Shown one piece after another: positions 9,592 to 20,200 of a stretch of 64,000 nt of DNA. The notes under the pieces were generated by a model, which made no database searches, was not told where the DNA came from, and was given only the letters and a program-made list of their open reading frames with translations. Source of the DNA: Saccharofermentans sp. (lineage in GTDB: Bacteria > Bacillota > Clostridia > Saccharofermentanales > Saccharofermentanaceae); NCBI GenBank assembly GCA_016292215.1, contig JAEFBB010000002.1, positions 53,327 to 117,326 on the forward strand, in the 5' to 3' direction. Made by a program: the position numbers and the translations under genes. Every line of letters starts with the position of its first letter. Within the stretch, counting starts at the first letter, position 1.

Positions 9592-10107
9592 TTATTTAGT
9601 CTCCTTTGTGGTATCCTTCGCAACTTGCCTTGCGGTAGCTCTTACGTTCTCACTGCTGTCATAACGTCTTAACTGCTGGGCGAGATACTCGTCCACTTCG
9701 GCTACAAGATCGAGCAGATGCTTTCTGTCTTTCTCGTCATAGCCTGCAAGAATATGCTTTGCCAAAACTCTGTGGAACTTATTATTCATACGGCATGCGA
9801 GCTTGCCGTTGTGCGTAAGGCTGATCCTTACGATGCGCTTGTCGCGCTTATCACGTTCTCTGTGAACATAACCCTTCTTAACAAGACGGTCGATGGCGAC
9901 TGTCAGGGTACCTGTAGTAATGCCCAGATCCTCTGCAGTATTAGTCATAGTGCGGGCATCATAAGGTCCGATAGCTGTAAGGGTATGCATCTCAGCAATA
10001 GACAGGTCATTAAAGTAGCCTGCCTGAAGAGACTTCTCTTCTGTTAAAACGACATTTTCAAAGATCCTTACGAGGGCCTCTGACATCTGTTCTTCTTCGC
10101 TCTGCAA
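9592..10107 (-). CDS. MarR family transcriptional regulator
   Basis: wHTH 'NTAEDLGITTGTLTVAIDRLVKKGYVHRERDKRDKRIVRISLT'. Confidence 0.93.
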   Translation of the reverse strand: MQSEEEQMSEALVRIFENVVLTEEKSLQAGYFNDLSIAEMHTLTAIGPYDARTMTNTAEDLGITTGTLTVAIDRLVKKGYVHRERDKRDKRIVRISLTHNGKLACRMNNKFHRVLAKHILAGYDEKDRKHLLDLVAEVDEYLAQQLRRYDSSENVRATARQVAKDTTKETK

Positions 10108-10180
10108 AATGAACTCTCCCGTATGAATTGATCTTTAGGTTAAGTATATCAAAAAAACTTTCAACTTAGAACAGACAGTA

Positions 10181-11164
10181 TCAGGCTTCCAAAGCCTGGC
10201 TCTCAGCCTTCTTGTCGTTGTTTACGAGAACGATGACAAATACCAGCAAGAACAAAGCGAAGCCGCCTAATATGAGCGTAAAGCCGTCATTGTCCATGAT
10301 GCCGAGTTCTTCGAGTCCGATCTCGCCGAACGTGCCCGCGATATTAAACAGGATATGCGTTGTGATAGTGATTATTACCGAGCGGTACTTATATCTGAGG
10401 AAACCGAGCAGGAGTCCTAAGACCGCAGCATATACGCCCTGAACAAGATTCATATGCATAATGCCGAAAAGGACCGCCGATATAGCGATAACGAATCCCG
10501 GCTTAAGATTTGCCTTCTTGAGAATTCCGTAAGTTACACCGCGGAAGCAGAGCTCCTCCAGGATAGGACCAAGGATAATCGCATAGATTATCATGGCGAT
10601 GCTGTCGACACCGATTCCGGCATCCTCCATAAGCTGGTTATAGTCTTCGATTACCTTCGGAGCGATCTGGTAAACAATTACGAATGCCGCATTGAGAAAC
10701 AGAACAAGTCCGACCACTGTGCCTACAACAGCAAGGACCGATCTTAGTCCGAATATCTGTCCGAGTTTTACCTTGGGGGACTTCTTAACAAAGCCCTTGT
10801 AATACCAGATGATGAAAACAATAAGACCTATGACAGAATAAATGAGATATGCGTACTCGGCATAATTCTCCATAAAGTCTTGGGTAATAAATATGCCAAG
10901 CTCATATGCATCGGTAAGATCGATCGGTATGCCTTCGTTGTAGACCTTGAGCACAGACATGATCATGAACGGGATCTGGGCCATGGTCTGGATAGCTATG
11001 AGCACGACCATAGGAACGATCGCAAGGAAAATAAAACCTACGCGTACCTTCTTAGGGCCGGCGGCCGGCGCTGCCTGAGGATTTTCAGCGGCAGGCTGGA
11101 CAACAGGCTGGCCTGTTACAGGGTCATATGTTTGTATTGAATTGTTCTCTGACATAACGTTCAC
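10181..11164 (-). CDS. CPBP family intramembrane metalloprotease
   Basis: Multiple TM segments; 'EELCFRGVTYGIL' and 'LFGIMHMN' motifs. Confidence 0.92.
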   Translation of the reverse strand: MNVMSENNSIQTYDPVTGQPVVQPAAENPQAAPAAGPKKVRVGFIFLAIVPMVVLIAIQTMAQIPFMIMSVLKVYNEGIPIDLTDAYELGIFITQDFMENYAEYAYLIYSVIGLIVFIIWYYKGFVKKSPKVKLGQIFGLRSVLAVVGTVVGLVLFLNAAFVIVYQIAPKVIEDYNQLMEDAGIGVDSIAMIIYAIILGPILEELCFRGVTYGILKKANLKPGFVIAISAVLFGIMHMNLVQGVYAAVLGLLLGFLRYKYRSVIITITTHILFNIAGTFGEIGLEELGIMDNDGFTLILGGFALFLLVFVIVLVNNDKKAESQALEA

Positions 11165-11172
11165 CCCTCTTG

Positions 11173-13665
11173 TTATCTGAACTTAACGATTGTAACTCCG
11201 CTGTCTCCTTCGCCCTGTGTTCCGGAGCGGTAGGATTCTACCCTGTCATCTTTTATGAGAATGTCCTGCACGCAGGATCTCAAAGCACCTGTTCCCTTAC
11301 CGTGAACTATCCTTGCTTCCTTGATCCCTGCAAGAACACAATCTTCCAAATACTTCATAAGACCCGATTCGGCTTCCGCAGTCGTCATGCCGATCAGCAT
11401 GATCTCTGACTTAACGGAAGATGCGGCATTGAATATCGCCTTGCTCATCTCGCCGGAACCGCTCTTGTTCTTCTCTTTACCTTTTCCGCTGATCTTGCCG
11501 TTTCTGGATCTGGCAAACTCATCACGCTGCGCTTTAGTCGGCATCATGAGCTGGCTCTTCTTAACGGCAATCTTCATGCTTCCACATAATATATTAACAC
11601 ATCCGCTCTTAGAAAGGCCTGATTCGGCAACACCGATCTGGCCAAGCGAAGGTACATAATAGCATTCGCCTTCGACGACTTCCTTGACGGGCTCGCCGCT
11701 CAGGGCAACGGATTCTACTGCTTCTTCATCCTCTTCAGTCAGATCCTCCATGCCGGCTCTGAGCTTTCTTCTGAGCTTATCCATCTCCTGCTCGCGGTGT
11801 CTGGCATCCATATCTCTGGATCTCTTTCTCAGCGCGCGGAGTTCTTCTGTAAGCTCCTGCTCTTTCTCCTGCAGGAGCTTCTTCTGCTCTGCCCTCAAGT
11901 CATTCAATATCTTGGTCTTAGACTGCTTGAGCTTGGCATTCTCTTCTTCGAGACGCGCCTTCTCAGACTTAAGCTCGATATTCAGCCTGTCATTCTCGGC
12001 AGCTAAGCTCTGCGCCTTCTTCGTCTGCTCTTCAGCCTTCGCAAGAAGCTCTTCATACTTCAGTTCATCAGAAGACATTCTCGACTTCGCATTGTCTATG
12101 ATGTGCCTTGCAAGACCGAGTTTGCTCGAGATGACAAAAGCATTCGAAGAACCGGGCCTTCCCGTTATGAGCTTATATGTAGGAGCCAGTGTCTCAGTAT
12201 CGAACTCGCATGAAGCATTCATGACGCCGTCCGTGGTCTCTGCATAGCCCTTGAGCTCTCTGTAGTGCGTCGTAGACATTACGATGCAGTTCTTCTTCCG
12301 GAGTTCTTCAATGATCGATATGGCGAGCGCAGCGCCCTCTGTGGGATCCGTGCCCGAGCCGAGCTCGTCTAAGAGCACCAGGGATCTGCCCCTGATGTTC
12401 TTCAGGATAAATACGATATTCGACATGTGCGACGAGAACGTGGAAAGGCTCTCTTCGATGCTCTGCTCATCTCCGATATCCGCAAGTACCCTGTCGAAAA
12501 CACAGACTTCAGATCCGCTGTCAGTCGGGATCGCAAGACCTGCCATCGTCATGAGGACAAGAAGTCCGCACGTCTTGAGAGATACGGTCTTACCGCCCGT
12601 ATTAGGGCCTGTAACGATCAGGGCATCGTAGCCGTCGCCGACACTTATGTCGACCGGTACGACGCTGTCCTTGGGGATCAGGGGGTGTCTTGCGCCCTTC
12701 AAAGCTACTCTGCCGTCCGTGTTAAGATCTGCGCAGAATGAATTGTTCTCAACGCCGTATTCGCCTTTAGCGAAAACATAGTCCAGGCGCGATGCCAGGC
12801 CCATATTGTTTTCGAGAAGGCTTGAGATAGATACCACTTCATTCGAGAACACCTTAAGGATCCTCTGAATCTCAGCCTGCTCTGCGAAATTAAGTTCAGC
12901 GATCTTGTTGTTCGCCTCGACAACGCTCATAGGCTCGATAAAAAGCGTCTGCCCCGAAGACGAAGCGCCGTGCACGATGCCTTCGATCCTGCCGTTAAAG
13001 TCAGCCTTGACGGGAATGCAGTATCTTCCCTCCCTGAGCGTAACGATGCTTTCCTGGAGCATATCAGCGTGGTTATTGATAACGCGGTCAAGAAGCGACC
13101 TGATGCCGCTGGCGATATTCTTGCGTTCGCGCCTGATAGATGACAGTTCCTTGCTGGCTCTGTCAGATACTTCATCCTGGCCTAAGATCGAGCTCTGTAT
13201 CTTCTCTAAGAGCTTCTCGCACGTCTCGATCTTATCGGCATAAGAACAGATGTCAGGCTCTACTTCATCGACCATCGGAGATCCTGCAGATCTCGCCTTG
13301 GCGATTGCTTTCTTGATCTCATCTGAAGCTCTGAGGAAAGATGCGACTTCCAATAACTGTCCGCATGTCAGCGTGCCATCCGCCTTGGCATAAGTAAGAG
13401 CCTCTCTCAAGTCTCTCATCCCGCCCAGAGGGAGCATGCCGAATCTCAAAATGTGCTCCATCGCCTGCTTTGTGCATGACAATTCAGAAGCCACATAATC
13501 GACATCGCAGCACGGAGCCATGTCTTCCAAAAGCTCACGTCCGTAAGACGTTCTGGCCTTGGAGGCCACAGCGTCCCTGATCTTTGTAAATTCAAGCGTA
13601 TTCAAGACGCGCCCGCGGATCTTCTTCCGCTCAAGGCTCTCTTCAAAGCTTAAAAACTCATACAT
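11173..13665 (-). CDS. mutS2: MutS2 (endonuclease MutS2)
   Basis: 830 aa; 'VTGPNTGGKTVSLKTCGLL', 'LLDELGSGTDPTEGAALA', C-terminal Smr 'ARIVHGKGTGALR'. Confidence 0.96.
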   Translation of the reverse strand: MYEFLSFEESLERKKIRGRVLNTLEFTKIRDAVASKARTSYGRELLEDMAPCCDVDYVASELSCTKQAMEHILRFGMLPLGGMRDLREALTYAKADGTLTCGQLLEVASFLRASDEIKKAIAKARSAGSPMVDEVEPDICSYADKIETCEKLLEKIQSSILGQDEVSDRASKELSSIRRERKNIASGIRSLLDRVINNHADMLQESIVTLREGRYCIPVKADFNGRIEGIVHGASSSGQTLFIEPMSVVEANNKIAELNFAEQAEIQRILKVFSNEVVSISSLLENNMGLASRLDYVFAKGEYGVENNSFCADLNTDGRVALKGARHPLIPKDSVVPVDISVGDGYDALIVTGPNTGGKTVSLKTCGLLVLMTMAGLAIPTDSGSEVCVFDRVLADIGDEQSIEESLSTFSSHMSNIVFILKNIRGRSLVLLDELGSGTDPTEGAALAISIIEELRKKNCIVMSTTHYRELKGYAETTDGVMNASCEFDTETLAPTYKLITGRPGSSNAFVISSKLGLARHIIDNAKSRMSSDELKYEELLAKAEEQTKKAQSLAAENDRLNIELKSEKARLEEENAKLKQSKTKILNDLRAEQKKLLQEKEQELTEELRALRKRSRDMDARHREQEMDKLRRKLRAGMEDLTEEDEEAVESVALSGEPVKEVVEGECYYVPSLGQIGVAESGLSKSGCVNILCGSMKIAVKKSQLMMPTKAQRDEFARSRNGKISGKGKEKNKSGSGEMSKAIFNAASSVKSEIMLIGMTTAEAESGLMKYLEDCVLAGIKEARIVHGKGTGALRSCVQDILIKDDRVESYRSGTQGEGDSGVTIVKFR

Positions 13666-13693
13666 AGCCGGCTATCCCTACTGACCTTTTGTA

Positions 13694-14749
13694 TCAGCCA
13701 AGCCTCTTGATATTCTCGATGATGTCGGGTGTTATGGTCTTAGTCATTGCAAGACCTTCTTCGATATCAACATCGGAGATCTCACCGTGCTGCTGAACAA
13801 CAAGTCTGTTAAATCTCTTTTCAACGAGGCAGTCGATAGCCCTGATGCCCATAAGGCTGGCCATTGTCCTGTCTCTCAATGTCGGCGAACCGCCTCTCTG
13901 CAGATGTCCCAGGATCGTAGGACGTGCCTCGATGCCTGTAGCCTCTTCGATCTGCCTGGCGATATCTTCAGCATGACCGACGCCCTCTGCAACGATAACG
14001 ATGTAGTGCTTCTTGCCTGTATTACGGCCGTCAAGGATAACTCTCAGTACATCCTTGTTGAAGTCATAAGGAACCTCGGGGATGAGGATGCTCTCTGCGC
14101 CTGTAGCGATGCCTACGTTGAGCGCGATCCATCCTGCATGTCTTCCCATTACTTCGATAACACTGCAGCGTTCATGCGAAGAAGCAGTATCTCTTAATTT
14201 ATCGATGCACTGCATCGCAGTATTCATTGCCGTGTCATAACCGATCGTATATTCGGTGGAAGCGATATCGTTGTCGATCGTGCCCGGCATGCCTACTACG
14301 GGGATTCCGATCCTTGCCAGAGCTCTAGCGCCCTTGTAGGATCCGTCACCGCCAATGACGATCAAAGCATCAAGATCGTAAGCTTCCATCATCTTGGCAC
14401 CCTTAAGAACGCCCTGGTCAGTCATGAAAGACTGTGATCTTGCGGTCATAAGGAACGTACCGCCGCGCTGCAGCGTCTCAGATACGCTTCTGCCGTCAAG
14501 CGGCTTGATCTCGCCCTTCCAGAGGCCGTGATAACCTCTTGTAACGCCATACATCTCAAATCCTGCATTTATGCCGGCTCTTACAACGGCTCTGATAGCC
14601 GCGTTCATGCCGGGAGCGTCACCGCCGCTCGTAAGAACGCCAACGCGCTTAACCGGTTCTACCGTATTCTTATCTACTTCATCGTAGTTTAAAGCCTTAA
14701 GGCTGTTGATCTCGGGAAGGTTACTCTCATCGTAAAGAAGTCTGCCCAT
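13694..14749 (-). CDS. pfkA: ATP-dependent 6-phosphofructokinase
   Basis: 'RVGVLTSGGDAPGMNAAIRAVVRAG', 'GIPVVGMPGTIDNDI', 'GHLQRGGSPT'. Confidence 0.96.
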   Translation of the reverse strand: MGRLLYDESNLPEINSLKALNYDEVDKNTVEPVKRVGVLTSGGDAPGMNAAIRAVVRAGINAGFEMYGVTRGYHGLWKGEIKPLDGRSVSETLQRGGTFLMTARSQSFMTDQGVLKGAKMMEAYDLDALIVIGGDGSYKGARALARIGIPVVGMPGTIDNDIASTEYTIGYDTAMNTAMQCIDKLRDTASSHERCSVIEVMGRHAGWIALNVGIATGAESILIPEVPYDFNKDVLRVILDGRNTGKKHYIVIVAEGVGHAEDIARQIEEATGIEARPTILGHLQRGGSPTLRDRTMASLMGIRAIDCLVEKRFNRLVVQQHGEISDVDIEEGLAMTKTITPDIIENIKRLG

Positions 14750-14857
14750 AATAATGCCTCCGAAACATCGAAAAGATTTTCAAGGCCATTATACACTAAA
14801 TAATAAAAGGAGTTTAGGATTTGGCAGGCCTGTTAAGGCAGCCCGGGCGAAAAACCG

Positions 14858-16528
14858 TTACTTAAACGTCTCAGGCGTGATCGTATACACAGTATTCCTG
14901 TCGCAGTCACAGTAGATATAGAGCACGAAATTATCAAGATCGTATGCGCATGACCATTCCGTCTGGATATAGTCAGACTGCTGTGAACCCGCATATAAAA
15001 GGTCCAGCGCTTCGTCTACCGACAATACTCCGTCAGATTCAGTGAGCTTATCCTTAAATGTGACAAATCTGCTCTCGTCATCTCTCTGGTGTGTAGCGAT
15101 CGTATAATTGGTAACGTAATCGATCTCGCTAACCGTTAATACGCTGTCTATCCACTCGGCGACCACGCTCTTTCCTGACTTATCCGTGATAAACAGGTGG
15201 AAATCCTTGTCGAACATAGAGTGCACGTCGTAAGAAGACAGGAACACTACTGCTTCATCAACATTGGCGCATTTATCCAGTATAGCTCTTATGGCGATAA
15301 GGTCTAATGTATCAGGCTTATCGGTATCTGTTCTTTCTTCAGGATAACTGAGGCTCAATATCGAGATGCCGAGCCCCTGGTCATTAAAACCGTCAACGCT
15401 CATGATCGCGCAGCTTCCCCTGAGTACCAGCCTTCCGAAAAACGAATCCGGTTCTGTTACTGCCCCTTCTCCCGCCATGTTGACCCAATGCAGATCACAT
15501 ACGGCAATAGAAGCATACGAGCCTTCCCGGGCCGAATAGAGCACCATTCCGTTTGTCTCAGTATAATCGTAGTTGCGGCAGAACAGATGGTCTCCGTCTT
15601 TGGTAACACAGGAAAACGAAGAGCATCCGTAATGGTGTGCCTCAACAGAAACAGGGAATCCGCCCAAAAGCTTTTCGCTCGCTTCTTCGACCAGATCATC
15701 TGTGCTTCTGATGTCTGAAGCCAAAAGTTCGTCCAGTTTGTAATTGTTAGTCACGTTACAGAGGTATAAGTCAGGAGCATATTGCCTGATTGAAGCCATC
15801 GTGGCTATTTCTTTCCGGAGCGCGAATGCGCCAATGGCTATAGCGAGCAGCAGGAACGCGAGACTGCCTATGGAAAGCTTTTTGCCGCTTAACCATATTC
15901 CAAGAACAGCGTAAAGCAAGATAATTCCAAACAGCACTGCCACGGCACCGGAGATATATCCCGTCAAAGCATAGTTCGGTGCACGCTCGGCTATAAGAGT
16001 AAAGGAAGTAACACTTGCCTTATCCTTTTCGTAGGTCTCGTCTGAGACCAGATCCGTCATCATGGCAATAAATTCATCGAGCTTTTCCGGAGTAGTATTA
16101 GAGCCTTCGGGAAGACCGTTCTCTTTAAGAGCGAGGAGCTTATCCAAAGAACTCTGGAAATAATCCCTGTACGCCTGGGCGACTCTGTCTGCCATACCGG
16201 TATCATTTGCCTGGACCGTGGCATAGAAAAACGTCCTGTTCTCGAGATTGCTCTTGGCTATTATGGGCACAGTTACATACCTGTCTTCATCTTCGGGATA
16301 CGTATATGTCCAAGTCCACAGATCATCAGCGACATTGAACACATAATCAGTATCGACCTTGAGATACAAGACATCGCCATCAGAAGGAGTATTACTGATC
16401 AAAGCATCCACTGCGTCAACAGGCTTGGAAATGCTTTCAGCCTTTACTTTGCAATATATTGAAACAGCTGCAGCGCCTGCCGTAAGCACCGCAGCAATTC
16501 CGATGACTATCTTCCTTATCTTCCCCAT
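14858..16528 (-). CDS. Membrane-tethered choloylglycine hydrolase/NAAA-like (linear amide C-N hydrolase) protein
   Basis: N-terminal TM, internal TM pair at about aa 190-237, then 'GCSSFSCVTKDGDHLFCRNYDYTE', 'DQGLGISILSLSYP', 'HLFITDKSGKSVVAEW', 'VTNYTIATHQRDDESRF'. Confidence 0.75.
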   Translation of the reverse strand: MGKIRKIVIGIAAVLTAGAAAVSIYCKVKAESISKPVDAVDALISNTPSDGDVLYLKVDTDYVFNVADDLWTWTYTYPEDEDRYVTVPIIAKSNLENRTFFYATVQANDTGMADRVAQAYRDYFQSSLDKLLALKENGLPEGSNTTPEKLDEFIAMMTDLVSDETYEKDKASVTSFTLIAERAPNYALTGYISGAVAVLFGIILLYAVLGIWLSGKKLSIGSLAFLLLAIAIGAFALRKEIATMASIRQYAPDLYLCNVTNNYKLDELLASDIRSTDDLVEEASEKLLGGFPVSVEAHHYGCSSFSCVTKDGDHLFCRNYDYTETNGMVLYSAREGSYASIAVCDLHWVNMAGEGAVTEPDSFFGRLVLRGSCAIMSVDGFNDQGLGISILSLSYPEERTDTDKPDTLDLIAIRAILDKCANVDEAVVFLSSYDVHSMFDKDFHLFITDKSGKSVVAEWIDSVLTVSEIDYVTNYTIATHQRDDESRFVTFKDKLTESDGVLSVDEALDLLYAGSQQSDYIQTEWSCAYDLDNFVLYIYCDCDRNTVYTITPETFK

Positions 16529-16537
16529 TTCCTATAC

Positions 16538-17287
16538 TTATTCTTCCAAATTTATAGAATCCAGAACCTCCGTGATATTGTCGTGGAATACGAGATGCGC
16601 ATTCCTGTCAGCGAACGTCTTATCCCTGTTGATTATAACCAGATACTTGCCGCTGAAATCATAAGCCAGAGAAGCCGCAGGCTGTACAGCAAGAGACGTG
16701 CCTCCGATGATAAGACAGTCTGCCCTGAATACGAGCCTCTTTGACTCGATCCATGCCGTTTGCGGGAGCCCTTCGCCATATAACGTTACGTCAGGTCTTA
16801 CCATGCCGCCGCACTTAGGGCACTTCGGGATAGGACCTTCTGACTTGAAGATAAAGTCATACGGATATTTCTCGTGGCACTTCATGCAGTAATTGCGGAA
16901 TGTCGTACCGTGTACTTCCTGGACATTCTTGCTGCCTGCTCTCTGATGAAGGCCGTCGATATTCTGAGTGATTATTCCGTCGAGCTTTCCTGCTTTTTCC
17001 ATCTCTGCGAGCTTATAGTGCGCCCTGTTGGGCTCGATGCCTGCAGTATTAAGCTTCTGTCTGTAGAACTCATAGAAAACGTCAGGATGCTCGATAAGAC
17101 AGTCAATGCTCAAGAGGTATTCCGGGCTGTACCTGTCGAACTTTACATCGTGCTGGTTATAAAGACCGTCTTTGCTTCTGAAGTCAGGGATACCGCTCTC
17201 GGTCGAGACACCTGCACCTCCGAAGAAGACAATATGCTTGCATTCCTTCACTATGCGGTTAAGTTCAGCTACGTCTTTCTCGTTCAT
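16538..17287 (-). CDS. NAD-dependent protein deacylase, Sir2 family
   Basis: 'FFGGAGVSTESGIPDFRSKDGLY', 'TQNIDGLHQRAGS', Zn motif CMKC...CPKC. Confidence 0.96.
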   Translation of the reverse strand: MNEKDVAELNRIVKECKHIVFFGGAGVSTESGIPDFRSKDGLYNQHDVKFDRYSPEYLLSIDCLIEHPDVFYEFYRQKLNTAGIEPNRAHYKLAEMEKAGKLDGIITQNIDGLHQRAGSKNVQEVHGTTFRNYCMKCHEKYPYDFIFKSEGPIPKCPKCGGMVRPDVTLYGEGLPQTAWIESKRLVFRADCLIIGGTSLAVQPAASLAYDFSGKYLVIINRDKTFADRNAHLVFHDNITEVLDSINLEE

Positions 17288-17299
17288 GGTAATACCTCC

Positions 17300-20200
17300 T
17301 TATATCATTTCGATATTGTCTTCGCCCACAAGATCTGCGAGCTTCCTTAAGACCGCTTCATCAGGCTGTATCTTACAGATGTCATCCAGCCTTATTATGC
17401 TCTTATCGGACTCGAAAAGGACTTCAACGGGCACGTTGCCGTGGAAATATGCAAGGAAATTCAAAAGTCTAGAAAAACCCTTCGAATCAGGCCTTCCTGA
17501 ATAGTGAATGCGCATGATATGTTCACCGCTCTCATTTTGAGGCGCTGCAGGAGCAGCAGGAGCTTGAGAGACAGCCGGAGCTGAAGCCTGTACAGGAGCC
17601 GGTGCCGGTCTTGCCGCCTGTCCACCGTCTCTTTCCCTTAACGCGGTCTGGTAAGCCCTGTCACTTCGTATCATGCTCAAAAGGCCGGGGGCATCAGATA
17701 ATTCATAGCAGCTGTCTACGAACAAAGACAGCTCGCCGCCTTCTCTCATCTGTCTTCTGCCGATAAAGATATAGGGCTTATTCTTCTCTACGACCCTGTT
17801 ATACTCATCAAATTTCTTGCCGAATAGAAGCACTTCAAATGTGCCGCTTAAGTCTTCACATCCGATGGTGCTCATCATGGTCTTTTTCTTCGTATAACCT
17901 GTCTTCTTATCAGTTACCATGCCGCACATCGCGACCTGCTTGTTATCGTCTAAGGCATCGCTTCCCGAAAGCGCGAGAATATCTGATGCTTCGGACATAT
18001 CAAATGTCGCGACTTCTGCCATGAGCTTGGTATAAGAAGCCAGCGGATTTCCTGACAGATAGATGCCTACCATCTCTTTCTCATAACCGAGCTTCTGGGC
18101 ATCGGAATATTCAGGTATATCAGGAATAAAGATCGAAGCTCCGGTGTCAGAAGAATCTCCGAAATCAAAGAGTGATAACTGGCCTTCGATATTCCTGCTC
18201 TCCTCATGCGCGAGCTTCTCTAATTCCGTCTGCACGCAGGCGGTCATCTGGGCTCTGGTAAGCCCGAACGAATCCATGCACGATGCGAGTATCAGAGACT
18301 CTGCCACGGGCTTCTTAACGCCGATCTTGGCAGCTCTGACAACGAAGTCTTCAAAAGACTTATAAATGCCGTTCTTATCGCGGTCACTTAAGATATCGAG
18401 CACTGCTCCTTCGCCGACATTCTTGATCACGGAAAGACCGATCCTGATCTTGCGGTCACCTTCTGTCGTGAAGCGCTCGCGGCTCCTGTTGATATCAGGC
18501 GGAAGCACTTCTATTCCCATCGCAGAACAGCATGAGATATAGTACGACGCTTTTCCAAGATCGTTCCTGAAAGAGTTAAGCGTGGCAGCCATAAACTCTG
18601 TAGGATAGTAATACTTGAAGTAAGCAGTCCAATAACCTACGACCGCATAGCAAGCGGCATGCGATTTGTTAAAAGCGTATCCCGCAAATCCTGCTACGTC
18701 ATCGAAGATCTTGGCTGCGATATTCTCAGGTACGCCGCGCTTTATACAGCCGTCGATCTGGCGTCCTTTGTCATCGGTGCCGCCGTACATGAAGAGATTT
18801 CTGTAGTTCTCCATTATCGACTTTTTCTTCTTGCTCATGGCGCGTCTGATGTTATCGGACTGGCCCATTGAGAAGCCTGCCAGATCTCTTACTATCTGCA
18901 TTACCTGTTCCTGATAGATAGCGCATCCGTAAGTTACGTTAAGGATGGGCTCTAACAGAGGATGGTCATAAGTAATGTGTGAAGGATTCTTCTTGCAGTC
19001 AACATATTTCGGGATCTGGTCCATAGGGCCCGGTCTGTAAAGTGAGATTCCCGCGATGATATCTTCAAGGCTTCCGGGCTCAAGCTGCTTCATGAACGAA
19101 GTCATTCCGCGGCTCTCAAGCTGGAATATGCCGACCGTCTCACCTCTGCCGATCATCTTAAAGATCTCGGGGTCATCCAGAGGGATCCTGTCTAAGTCTA
19201 TCGTCTTGCCGTAGTTATTCTTTACGAGCTCTACGCAGTCCTGAAGAACAGTAAGAGTACGAAGGCCCAGGAAGTCGAATTTAAGAAGTCCGATGCTCTC
19301 TACATCAGCTTTAGCAAACTGTACTGCTACAGTATCGTCATTGACCGCAAGCGGCGCGATATCCGTAATGTCCTTGCCCGAAATGATTATTCCCGCGGCA
19401 TGCGTTCCGGCGTTCCTCGGCAGGCCTTCAACGCGCATAGCCATATCGATTACTTTGCGCGCTTCGGGATCGGTGTCATATGCTTCTTTGAATTCGGTGC
19501 TGATCTCCAATGCCTGCTTCAGGTTCATGCCGATGGAGAACGGGATCATCTTAGTGAGCTTATTGCTCTGCGCGATAGACATGTTAAGAACTCTTGCGAC
19601 GTCCTTTACAGCCTGCCTTGCGGCAAGCGTACCGAAAGTGATTACGTGGGCGACTCTGGTCTTGCCGTATTTCGCGGTGACATAATCGATTGCGATCTGT
19701 CTTCTCTCATCGTTGAAGTCGACGTCGAAGTCTGGCATCGATACACGTTCTGAATTGAGGAACCTCTCGAAAACAAGTCCGTATCTTATCGGATCGATAT
19801 CGGTGATGCCGACAGCATAAGCGACAAGCGAGCCTGCGCCCGAGCCTCTTCCGGGACCTACCGTGACATCGTGTGTCTTCGCGTAATTAATGAAGTCCCA
19901 GACGATGAGATAGTAATCGGTATATCCCATGCTGTTGATAACGGAGAGCTCATACTCTGCGCGCTTCATGTAGTCATCGACGCTTCCTGTGGGAGGCGTG
20001 ATCTCAAATCTCTTTTTAAGCCCCTTAAACGTCAGATCGGATAAGTAGTCTGCATGGCTTGCGTAGCCTTCAGGGACGTCATAAACAGGAAGATGGATTG
20101 TCTCAAAATCGTATTCGGCATTGCACATCTCCGCGATCTTTCCCGTGTTCTCGATAGCCTCCGGCAACTCAGGGAAGAAACGCCTCATCTCTGTCTCGGA

